6,369 nt of DNA from Solirubrobacterales bacterium (lineage in GTDB: Bacteria; Actinomycetota; Thermoleophilia; Solirubrobacterales; Solirubrobacteraceae), in the NCBI GenBank assembly GCA_015655225.1, contig JAATFK010000401.1:1-6369 (forward strand), written 5' to 3'. Both the position numbers and the translations under genes were made by a program. This document shows, piece by piece, positions 1-6,369 of the stretch (positions within the stretch are counted from its first letter, which is position 1; each line of letters opens with the position of its first letter). The notes below the pieces were generated by a model. The model made no database searches. It was not told the DNA's origin and saw nothing but the letters and a program-made list of their open reading frames with translations.

Positions 1-3000
1 CCCGACCGACACGACCACGAACGTCGACCCGGTGCTCGCCAGCGCCGACGTCCACACCGCGACCGCGAGACTCGCCAAGAGCGCGACGACGAGCGTGACC
101 GAGGGCGGCAACAGCGCGACCCAGGCGACGGTCGGCGAGACGATCACCTACACGGTGACGGCGACGATCCCCGAGGGCACGACGCTCCCCGGCACGCCGA
201 TCGTCAGCGACCTGCTCGACGACACGGCGCGCCAGACCTACGTGGCCGGCTCCGCGTCGGCGACCGTCAACGGCACGCCGCTGCCCGATGGCGACATCGA
301 CACGAGCGGTGCGGTGCCGTCGCTGACGCTCGACTCGCCCTACGTCAATCTGCCCGGCTCGGGCGACGACACCGTCGTCCTCACGTTCAGCACCGTCGTC
401 GCCGACGCGGCGAGAAACCAGACCGTGTCGAACGGCGCGAGATCGTCCGCGGCGTTGACCGACAGAGCGTCGATGGCCTGGACCGACCCGCTCGACGGCG
501 CCGAGACGGCCACCTCGAACACCGTCTCGACTCCGCTGGTCGAGCCGAAGATCTCCCAGACGAAGACCGACGACACGACCGGCGACGTCGCGCCCGGCGA
601 CGTCGTCACCTACACCCTCACGACGAGAGACGCGACCGGCAGCGACGTCTCGACCGCGCACGACCTCGCGATCACCGACACCGTGCCGGTCGGGCTGACG
701 CCGGTCGGGGGCGCGCCCGGCAACGCGCCGCTGGCTGACGGTGACGTGGTCCCCGGCACCGGCGGCGCCGTCTGGAACGCCGGCGCGCGCACGATCTCGA
801 AGACGGTCACCTCGATCGCGCCCGGCGACTCCGACGTCTCCAGCTACCGCGTGCAGGTCGACGACCCCGCGATCGGCGGCGCACGCCTGAGCAACACGGT
901 CGGCGTGACGGCGGCGAGCCTGCCCGCCGCCGACACCGGCCGGCGCACGTTCGGGAACGGCTACAGCGCGAGCGCGGGCGACACCATCCAGCTCGGCGGC
1001 GCGACCGTCACGAAGGACGTCAGCCCGAGACCCGACGCGACGATCGGCGACCCGCTCACCTACACGCTGACGGTCACGATCCCGGCGAACCTGTCGCTGT
1101 TCGACACGACCGTCACCGACGTGCTGCCCGACAGCCTCGCCTTCGACGGCTACGGCACCGAGACGTGCGTGAGCGGCTGCCCGCTCGTGAACCCGGTGAA
1201 CGAGTACACGCCGGTCACGGGCGGCACCGGCACCACGACGGTCGCCTGGGACCTCGGCGACGTCGCGACCCCGCTGCTCACGCCGCAGGTGATCTCGATC
1301 GCCTACAGAGCGCACGTGCGCGCCACGCACGCGAACGGCGGGGCGCCGGTCCTCGACACGCAGACGGCCGTGAACTCGGCGACCGTCGGCAGTGACACGA
1401 CCGACAGAGTCGGCCCCTTCGACGCGTCCACGATCCCGACGACCTTCGACGACAGCGACGGGCCGGCGACCACGACGACGACGATCGTCGAGCCCAGCGT
1501 CGCGATCGACAAGCGCGTCAGCGTCGACGGCGGCACGACCTGGGTCGACGGCCCGGTCGGCGCCCAGTCGAACACGCCGCTGAGCTACGAGCTGGTCGTC
1601 ACCAACAGCGGTGACGCCGACGCGCACGACGTGGCCGTCACCGACCAGCCCGACGCCGCGCTCACGAACGTCGCGCTCGCACCCCAGTCGGGCGTCACCG
1701 TGACGGACGACTGGACCGCGGGCGATCCCGCGATCGGCTGGAGCATCGACACGATCCCGGCCGGCGGCAGCGTGACGCTCACCTACACCGCGTCGCTCGT
1801 CCCCGCCGGCGGCCTGAGCGACGGGCAGACGGTCGACAACACCGCCGCCGTCCCGCACTACTTCGCCGAGCCGGCCGCGACCCGCGCGGCGGATCCGGGG
1901 AACTACCGCGACTACACCGACGGCGGGCAGGACAGCGCGGAGGTGACGCTCGGCTTCCCGACCTTCACGACCGTCAAGACGACCGGGCTGAGCGGCGATC
2001 CCGACACCGGCACGGCGCAGGTCGACCAGGACTTCCCCTGGCAGATCGTCGTCACGAACAGCTCGACCGCGACCGCGACCGACGTGCACGCGACCGACGT
2101 GCTGCCGCCGAACTGGGCCTACAGAGCGAGATCGGCGACGATCGACGGCAGCAGACAGGAGCCGGCGATCACGACGGCGGCCGGCGGCGACCAGCTCGAC
2201 TGGACGATCGCCTCGCTCGCGCCCGGCGCCAGCGCGACGATCGCCTACGACGCGACGCCGCTCCCGGACGCCGCGACGACGCCGGGCCTCGGCGCCAGAG
2301 CGAACGTCAACAGCGCGTCGGTGACCTCGGCGAGAGACGCCTCCGGCAACAGCGGCGACGCCGACGGCCCCTACGGCAGCGCGGCGGACACGGCGACCGC
2401 GACGCTCGAGGTCCCGAGCCTGACGATCGCCAAGACGCCCGACGGCGGCGCCGCGACCGCCGGCACGCCCTCGTCGTTCACGATCGTCGTCGGCAACACC
2501 GGCACGGCGACGGCGCACGACCTCGACGTGTCCGACCTGCTCCCGGCCGGCCTCACCTACACGGCCGGCAGCGCGACCGCGACCCCGGCGACCGGCTTCT
2601 CGGAGACCTTGGTCGCGGCCGGCCCCGGCAGCGGCCAGACGACCGTGCACTGGGGGATCGCCTCGCTGGCGGCCGGTGACACGGTCACGCTGACGGTGCC
2701 GGTCGCCGTCGCCAGCGACGTGCCCGACGGCACGACCCTGACGAACGACGCCGGCGTCAGCTCCGACGAGCAGCCGGACGCCGTCACCGACACCGGCTCG
2801 CTCGACGTGGCGGCGACGGCGAACGTCTCGATCGAGAAGAGCGGCCTGGGGACCTACACGCCCGGGACCCCGTACACGTGGCACCTCCGGGTCCAGAACG
2901 CGGGACCGTCGGACGCGCAGGGCGTCTCCGTCAGAGACCCGCTCCCGGCCGGCGTCACGTTCAGAGCGGCCGACGCGCCGTGCACGGCGACCGGCAGGAG

Positions 3001-5077
3001 CGTGACCTGCGCGCTCGGCACGCTCCCGGCCGGCTTCGACCACACCTACGACGTGACCGCCGATGTCGACCCGGCGACGACGACCTCGCCGCTCGCCAAC
3101 ACCGCGACCGTGACCACCACGACGACCGACAGCAACCCGAGAGACGACAGCTCGACGTTCGGCCCGACGGCCGCGCCGCTGGCCGACGTCTCGCTCGCGA
3201 AGACGGTCAGCCCGACGGCGGTCCTGAAGGGGCAGCAGACGACCTTCACGCTGACCGCCCACAACGCGGGGCCGTCGACCGCGCGTACCGTCGTCCTGAC
3301 CGACCCGCTGCCGGCGCAGCTGAGCTTCGTCTCCGCCGACGGCACCGGCTGCGCGAATGCCGCCGGGATGCTCACGTGCCCGCTGGGCGACCTCGCGCCG
3401 GGCGCGAACGCGGTCGTCCACGTGGTCGCGCTGACGACGACCGACGGCGAGTGGACGAACACGGCGAGCGTCAGCACGACGACGGACGAGCCGGTCGGCG
3501 GCGGCAACCCGAACAGCGCCAGCGCGGCCGTCACGGTCGGACCGGTCGCCGACCTCGCGCTGACGAAGGCCGCGCCCGCCACCGTGGCGGCCGGCGGCCA
3601 GCTGACGTGGACCCTCGCGGTCACGAACCACGGTCCCGACGACGCGACCGGCGTGACGATCACCGACCCGCTGCCGGCGGGCGTCGCGTTCGTCTCCGCC
3701 GATCCCGGCTGCACGTACGCGTCGGGCACCCTCACCTGCGCGGTCGGCGACCTCGCGAACGGCGCGACCGCGACCCGGCAGGTGACCGTGACCGTCCCGA
3801 TCGCGCTCGCCGACTCGACGCTCATCAACAACGCGACCGTCAGCGGCGACCAGGGCGACGACCGGCCCACCGACGAGGTGGGAAGCGCGGAGACGCAGGT
3901 CGGGCCGTCCGCCGACCTCGCGATCGCCAAGAGCGGACCGGCGACCGCGAACGCCGACGGCACGATCGCGTGGACGCTGGTGGCGACCGACGGCGGCCCC
4001 TCGCCGGCGACCGGGGTGGAGGTCGGCGACACGCTCCCGGCCGGCGCGACGCTCGTCTCGGTGACGCCGTCGCAGGGCAGCTGCGGGGTCAACGGGCAGG
4101 CGGTCGCCTGCGCGCTCGGGACGCTCGCGAACGGCGGCGCGGCGCAGATCCAGGTGGTCGCGCACCTCGCCCCGTCGCTCGCCGGCACGACGCTGCGCAA
4201 CGGCGCCATGATCAGCGGCCAGCAGCCCGATCCGAACCCGGCCAACAACGCCGCGTCGGCGACCACGGCGATCGGCGACCCGGCGCCGGCCGACTACGAC
4301 CTGGCGCTCGCCAAGCGCGTCGCCGCGCCCGCCAAGCCCGCGCTCGGGCAGCGGCTGCGCTACGCGCTGACGGTGACGAACCACGGTCCGGCGGCCGCGG
4401 CCGCCGTGAGGCTGACCGACACGCTGCCGAGCACGCTGAGCTTCGTCTCGGCGTCGGTGGCGGGCGGCAGCTGCGCGCACAAGGGCCAGGTCGTGACCTG
4501 CACGCTGAGAGCGCTCGCCGCGGGCGCCGCGCGGGTCGCGAACGTGACCGTCGTGCCGCAGCGGGCCGGCAAGATCGTGAACACCGCGACCGTCGGGGCC
4601 GCCGTCGCCGACCAGGTCGCGGCGAACAACCGCGCGAGCGCGACGACGACCGTCACGACCCCGCGCGCGGTGCTGCGGGTCGTCAAGACGACGACCGCGA
4701 AGGCGGCGCTGCTGCCGGGCGCGCAGGTCCGCTTCCGGATTCGCGTGACGAACGCGAGCAAGGCGGCGGTCGCCGCCGGGGTGGTCGTCTGCGACCGGCT
4801 CCCGAGCACGCTCACGTACGTCGCCTTCCCGGGGGCGAGACTGAGAGGCGGCAACGCCTGCTGGAACGTCGGCCTGCTCGCCGCGGGCGCGTCACGCACC
4901 GTCACGGTGGTGGCGCGGGTCGACGGCGACGCGAAGGCCGGCACGATCCGCAACACCGCGCTCGCGACCGCTGAGAACGCCGCCGACGCGAGAGCGACCG
5001 CGGCGATCCGCGTGAAGCTCCCGAGCGGCGGCGGCGTCGAGGGCGTCAACGCGCATGGCGGCGGGGTCACCGGGTAG
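1..5077 (+). CDS. Giant DUF11/D2-type repeat surface protein, 5'-truncated by the window
   Basis: The reading frame is open from base 2 to a TAG at 5075-5077, with 1691 residues visible. It continues beyond the left edge, so the GTG at 32 is not a real start and any signal peptide is unseen. Residue numbers here count from that GTG. At least twelve tandem beta-sandwich repeats are visible. Each begins with a strand ending in Lys (LAK, LTK, IEK), followed by a G-x-x-h-x-[YFW]-x-h strand, a 'TDPLPAG'-like turn, and a late 'NTATV'-like strand. This is the pattern of DUF11 (TIGR01451-like) and fimbrial D2-type domains, known from bacterial surface proteins and adhesins. Lys is rare outside the repeat-initial position. 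The 14 Cys are at 379/383 and, in pairs, in the last six repeats. The C-terminus is a Gly-rich tail with no LPXTG, hydrophobic segment or basic tail. The likely role is a structural or adhesive extracellular stalk; the ligand is unknown. Confidence 0.93.
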   Translation, partial: PTDTTTNVDPVLASADVHTATARLAKSATTSVTEGGNSATQATVGETITYTVTATIPEGTTLPGTPIVSDLLDDTARQTYVAGSASATVNGTPLPDGDIDTSGAVPSLTLDSPYVNLPGSGDDTVVLTFSTVVADAARNQTVSNGARSSAALTDRASMAWTDPLDGAETATSNTVSTPLVEPKISQTKTDDTTGDVAPGDVVTYTLTTRDATGSDVSTAHDLAITDTVPVGLTPVGGAPGNAPLADGDVVPGTGGAVWNAGARTISKTVTSIAPGDSDVSSYRVQVDDPAIGGARLSNTVGVTAASLPAADTGRRTFGNGYSASAGDTIQLGGATVTKDVSPRPDATIGDPLTYTLTVTIPANLSLFDTTVTDVLPDSLAFDGYGTETCVSGCPLVNPVNEYTPVTGGTGTTTVAWDLGDVATPLLTPQVISIAYRAHVRATHANGGAPVLDTQTAVNSATVGSDTTDRVGPFDASTIPTTFDDSDGPATTTTTIVEPSVAIDKRVSVDGGTTWVDGPVGAQSNTPLSYELVVTNSGDADAHDVAVTDQPDAALTNVALAPQSGVTVTDDWTAGDPAIGWSIDTIPAGGSVTLTYTASLVPAGGLSDGQTVDNTAAVPHYFAEPAATRAADPGNYRDYTDGGQDSAEVTLGFPTFTTVKTTGLSGDPDTGTAQVDQDFPWQIVVTNSSTATATDVHATDVLPPNWAYRARSATIDGSRQEPAITTAAGGDQLDWTIASLAPGASATIAYDATPLPDAATTPGLGARANVNSASVTSARDASGNSGDADGPYGSAADTATATLEVPSLTIAKTPDGGAATAGTPSSFTIVVGNTGTATAHDLDVSDLLPAGLTYTAGSATATPATGFSETLVAAGPGSGQTTVHWGIASLAAGDTVTLTVPVAVASDVPDGTTLTNDAGVSSDEQPDAVTDTGSLDVAATANVSIEKSGLGTYTPGTPYTWHLRVQNAGPSDAQGVSVRDPLPAGVTFRAADAPCTATGRSVTCALGTLPAGFDHTYDVTADVDPATTTSPLANTATVTTTTTDSNPRDDSSTFGPTAAPLADVSLAKTVSPTAVLKGQQTTFTLTAHNAGPSTARTVVLTDPLPAQLSFVSADGTGCANAAGMLTCPLGDLAPGANAVVHVVALTTTDGEWTNTASVSTTTDEPVGGGNPNSASAAVTVGPVADLALTKAAPATVAAGGQLTWTLAVTNHGPDDATGVTITDPLPAGVAFVSADPGCTYASGTLTCAVGDLANGATATRQVTVTVPIALADSTLINNATVSGDQGDDRPTDEVGSAETQVGPSADLAIAKSGPATANADGTIAWTLVATDGGPSPATGVEVGDTLPAGATLVSVTPSQGSCGVNGQAVACALGTLANGGAAQIQVVAHLAPSLAGTTLRNGAMISGQQPDPNPANNAASATTAIGDPAPADYDLALAKRVAAPAKPALGQRLRYALTVTNHGPAAAAAVRLTDTLPSTLSFVSASVAGGSCAHKGQVVTCTLRALAAGAARVANVTVVPQRAGKIVNTATVGAAVADQVAANNRASATTTVTTPRAVLRVVKTTTAKAALLPGAQVRFRIRVTNASKAAVAAGVVVCDRLPSTLTYVAFPGARLRGGNACWNVGLLAAGASRTVTVVARVDGDAKAGTIRNTALATAENAADARATAAIRVKLPSGGGVEGVNAHGGGVTG
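59..2815 (+). repeat. Repeat block A: six long D2/DUF11-like repeats within the surface protein
   Basis: Six divergent protein repeats are recognised by their first-strand Lys at residues 16, 178, 328, 494, 649 and 801 (counted from the GTG at 32). Spacings are 162, 150, 166, 155 and 152 residues, then 135 to the next block. Each has a late-strand Asn 104-120 residues after the Lys (134, 288, 448, 603, 760, 905) and a central Asp in a 'TD.LP'-like turn. The fourth (TDQPDAAL) and first (SDLLDD) repeats have a degenerate turn. Several units carry a long acidic, Gly/Thr-rich insertion after the Asn strand, for example near 1420-1480 and 1860-1935. Apart from C379 and C383 in the third repeat, the block has no Cys. 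The repeats are protein-level; I saw no long exact DNA repeat. Confidence 0.8.
2819..5020 (+). repeat. Repeat block B: six compact DUF11 repeats with Cys pairs
   Basis: Six more uniform repeats have first-strand Lys at residues 936, 1057, 1179, 1300, 1428 and 1552, with periods of 121, 122, 121, 128 and 124 residues. Canonical DUF11 motifs are clear: 'NAGPS' or 'NHGPD', 'TDPLPAG', 'FVSA', 'LTCAVGDLANG' and 'NTATV'. The first five carry a strict C-x8-C pair (984/993, 1107/1116, 1227/1236, 1351/1360, 1481/1490) flanking a beta-turn, suggesting a disulfide per domain in an exported protein. The last repeat breaks the rule, with Cys at 1587 and 1610. It is also more basic, and leads into the Gly-rich tail. 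Repeats eight and nine share an 18-base identical stretch at 3299 and 3662 in register (363 bases apart), suggesting comparatively recent duplication or conversion. Confidence 0.88.
5039..5043 (+). promoter_or_regulatory. Probable ribosome binding site for the L,D-transpeptidase gene
   Basis: A GAGGG stretch lies 11 bases before the ATG at 5055, inside the end of the upstream reading frame. It supports that ATG, which is also the first ATG/GTG/TTG after an in-frame TGA at 5013-5015. The match is short and the area is G-rich, so it could be chance. Confidence 0.4.
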
Positions 5078-5924
5078 GCGGGCGCGTCGCGCGGCGGCCG
5101 GGACGCCGCTCCGCGCGGCACGCCGTCGTCGCGGGCGGCGCGCGCCGGCGCTGCTCGCGGCGGTTGCCGTCGCGCTCGCGGTGGGTCCTGGCACCGCGAG
5201 CGCGGGCGCTGCCGCCGCGCCGCTCCCGCACGTCGCCGATCGCGCGAGCGCGCCCGCCGTGCCGCCGGCACCGGCCTCCACTCCCACCGCCCCGACCCCC
5301 AAGCTCGCCTGGACCGCGCGGATCGTCTATCCGACCGTCGCGCGGGCCGCGCCCGACGGCCACGCGCGCGTCACCGACCGGGTCGCGACCGTCGCGGCCT
5401 GGAACGGCGGCCCGGTCGTCCTCCTCGTCCTCGCCGCCCGCCGCGACGCGAGCGGGGAGCTGTGGCTCAAGGTCGCGCTGCCCGAGCGCCCGAACGGCCG
5501 CTCCGGCTGGATCGACGCGGACTACGCGCAGCTCGCGACCGTCCGCTGGCGGATCGCGATCGACCTCCACGCGCGCCGCGCGAGCGCCTACGAGGACGGC
5601 CGCCTCGTGCGCAGCTGGACGGTCGTGATCGGGACGAAGGCGGACCCGACCCCGACCGGCCTCTTCGCCGTCTACGAGCGCGTCCCGCAGCCGCACGGCT
5701 CCGAGCTGGGCCCGTGGGCGCTCCACCTGACGGCGCACTCGGACACGCTCTTCGACTTCGGCGGCGGCCCCGGCCGCGTCGCGCTGCACGGACGCGCCGG
5801 CCCGCTGCTGGCCGACCCGCTCGGCTCGGCCGACTCGCACGGCTGCGTGCGGATGGACAACGCGACGATCAGCTGGCTGGCGGCGCGCGTCGGCCCGGGC
5901 ACGCCGGTCGAGATCCGCCGCTAG
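5055..5924 (+). CDS. Secreted L,D-transpeptidase (YkuD domain) with SH3-like segment
   Basis: This 289-residue protein probably forms 3-3 peptidoglycan cross-links, or attaches proteins to peptidoglycan, outside the membrane. Residues 1-30 are very Arg-rich, residues 31-50 are a hydrophobic Ala/Val/Leu core ending in 'GTASA', a plausible signal-peptidase site. Residues 51-82 are an Ala/Pro/Thr linker. Residues 84-160 resemble a bacterial SH3-like fold ('WLKVALPERPNGRSGWID'). Residues 162-288 form the YkuD domain: 'IDLHARRASAYEDGRLVRSW', 'PTPTGLFAVY', His245-Gly246, and the catalytic SHGCVRM with Ser261, His262, Gly263, Cys264 and Arg266. All signature residues are present, so it should be active. 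The start overlaps the upstream gene by 23 bases in the +1 frame, implying co-transcription and coupled translation. I saw no promoter of its own. All 33 Arg codons avoid AGA, unlike the upstream gene. The substrate preference cannot be read from sequence. Confidence 0.93.
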   Translation: MAAGSPGRRARRAAAGTPLRAARRRRGRRAPALLAAVAVALAVGPGTASAGAAAAPLPHVADRASAPAVPPAPASTPTAPTPKLAWTARIVYPTVARAAPDGHARVTDRVATVAAWNGGPVVLLVLAARRDASGELWLKVALPERPNGRSGWIDADYAQLATVRWRIAIDLHARRASAYEDGRLVRSWTVVIGTKADPTPTGLFAVYERVPQPHGSELGPWALHLTAHSDTLFDFGGGPGRVALHGRAGPLLADPLGSADSHGCVRMDNATISWLAARVGPGTPVEIRR

Positions 5925-5931
5925 CGCGGCG
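5916..5931. terminator. Possible short hairpin between convergent genes
   Basis: A 6-base-pair perfect GC stem (CGCCGC / GCGGCG) with loop TAGC spans the stop codon of the L,D-transpeptidase gene and runs into the 14-base convergent gap. A symmetric stem could serve both strands. There is no T tract on either side and such stems are common by chance at this GC content, so this is only a weak candidate for a U-tract-less terminator. Confidence 0.22.
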
Positions 5932-5938
5932 CGCCCGC

Positions 5939-6369
5939 TCAGCCGGTGTTGCGCATGCCGGCGGCGATCCCGGCCATCGAGTGCAGCAGCGGGGTGCGGG
6001 CGTCGTCGTCGTTCGCCCGCGCGCGGCGCAGCAGGTCGACCTGCATGTGCGAGAGCGGGTCGATCCACGGGTTGCGGTGGCGCAGCCGCTCCAGCAGCGC
6101 CGGGCTGTCGGCGAGCAGCGTGTCGTTCCCGGTGATCTCCAGCACGCGCGCGACGATCCGCTCGTGCTCCTCCCGGATCGGGACCCACAGCTCGCGCGCG
6201 CCCTCGTCCTGCACCAGCTCGAGGTAGCGCTCGGCGACCCCGAGGTCGGACTTGAAGAGCGACATCTCCAGCGTCGAGATGACCATCCGGAAGAACGGCC
6301 AGCGTTCGCGCATCTCCCGCTGCAGGTCGCGATCGCCCTCGCCGAGCGCGGTGCCGGCGCCGTACCAGC
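5939..6369 (-). CDS. ppc: Phosphoenolpyruvate carboxylase, C-terminal 142 residues (5' end outside window)
   Basis: PEP carboxylase carboxylates phosphoenolpyruvate with bicarbonate to oxaloacetate, an anaplerotic cytosolic reaction. Only the end of the gene is visible. The frame is open from base 6369 down to a TGA at 5939-5941, so the ATG at 6311-6313 is internal. Landmarks in order are 'WYGAGTAL' (6345-6367), 'ERWPFFRMVISTLEMSLFKS' (about 6248-6307), 'RNPWIDPLSHMQVDLLRR' (about 6023-6076), and the family's invariant C-terminus 'MAGIAAGMRNTG'. From my recall of the E. coli sequence, the Lys at 6251-6253, Arg at 6074-6076 and Asn at 5948-5950 align with Lys773, Arg832 and Asn881, which bind the inhibitor aspartate. 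Feedback inhibition by aspartate is therefore probably kept. The fourth ligand (Arg587) and the active-site histidines lie outside the window. It is convergent with the L,D-transpeptidase gene and functionally unrelated to it. Confidence 0.97.
   Translation of the reverse strand, partial: WYGAGTALGEGDRDLQREMRERWPFFRMVISTLEMSLFKSDLGVAERYLELVQDEGARELWVPIREEHERIVARVLEITGNDTLLADSPALLERLRHRNPWIDPLSHMQVDLLRRARANDDDARTPLLHSMAGIAAGMRNTG

Noticed and set aside
32..34. GTG at 32 as the start of the repeat gene
   Set aside because: The frame stays open to base 2 with the same Thr/Asp-rich composition, no signal peptide follows the GTG, and a repeat begins almost at once. The gene is cut by the window edge.
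3046..4266. A 406-codon antisense open frame under the DUF11 repeats
   Set aside because: It mirrors the repeat gene with Ala/Ser/Val-rich sequence and no family motif. C/G-ending codons on one strand suppress stops on the other.
2878..4974. A 698-codon open frame on the plus strand in a second frame of the repeat gene
   Set aside because: Its product is a low-complexity Arg/Asp/Gly-rich string with no domain pattern. It starts mid-repeat, and the overlapping frame gives textbook DUF11 repeats. It is a by-product of GC-rich codons leaving few stops.
59..5020. Repeat array as a CRISPR or DNA tandem repeat
   Set aside because: The periodicity is at protein level, with diverged DNA, one continuous frame and no uniform repeat-spacer pattern.
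5018..5032. LPSGG as a sortase signal
   Set aside because: It lacks the Thr-Gly of LPXTG, and no hydrophobic segment or positively charged tail follows before the stop.
5928..5935. GGCGCGCC palindrome in the convergent gap as an operator or terminator
   Set aside because: An 8-base GC palindrome is expected often in such GC-rich DNA, it has no loop, and no T tract follows.
4360..6188. Long antisense open frames (303 and 373 codons) opposite the transpeptidase and beside ppc
   Set aside because: Both are Arg/Ala-rich without recognisable domains. They lie antisense to a gene with an intact catalytic motif, and the second overlaps the clearly real ppc frame.
6311..6313. ATG at 6311-6313 as the start of a 124-residue protein
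   Set aside because: The frame continues to the window edge with PEP carboxylase sequence ('WYGAGTAL'), so this Met is internal.

Overview
The window is very GC-rich, with coding positions dominated by C and G. It suggests a high-GC actinobacterium, possibly of the Thermoleophilia/Solirubrobacterales type (Conexibacter-like). That placement is inferred from base composition and gene content, not from a marker gene. Coding density is close to complete, and no stretch over 300 bases lacks a gene. No tRNA, rRNA, CRISPR array, insertion sequence or phage gene was seen.

Layout: (1) Bases 1-5077, plus strand, are the 3' part of a giant secreted or surface protein built from at least twelve tandem DUF11/D2-like beta-sandwich repeats. 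Its beginning, including any signal peptide, lies left of the window. (2) Bases 5055-5924, plus strand, overlap the end of the first gene by 23 bases. They encode a secreted L,D-transpeptidase (YkuD fold) with a leader, an Ala/Pro-rich linker, an SH3-like segment and a complete catalytic motif. (3) After a 14-base convergent gap, bases 5939-6369 on the minus strand hold the C-terminal end of phosphoenolpyruvate carboxylase (ppc). Its start lies right of the window.

The first two genes look translationally coupled and both act outside the membrane. One is a long, rigid repeat protein and the other is a peptidoglycan cross-linking or protein-anchoring enzyme. The repeat protein shows no LPXTG motif and no C-terminal membrane anchor, so it is a reasonable but unproven idea that the L,D-transpeptidase helps fix it in the wall. 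The ppc gene is unrelated central metabolism on the opposite strand.

The most notable signals are all in the repeat protein. Every repeat carries a Lys-Asp-Asn triad at equivalent places, as in isopeptide-forming adhesin domains. The repeats shift midway from long, mostly Cys-free units to shorter units with a conserved C-x8-C pair. The gene also uses the AGA arginine codon heavily (20 of 53), while its two neighbours do not use it at all. I see no clear new defence or mobile system here.
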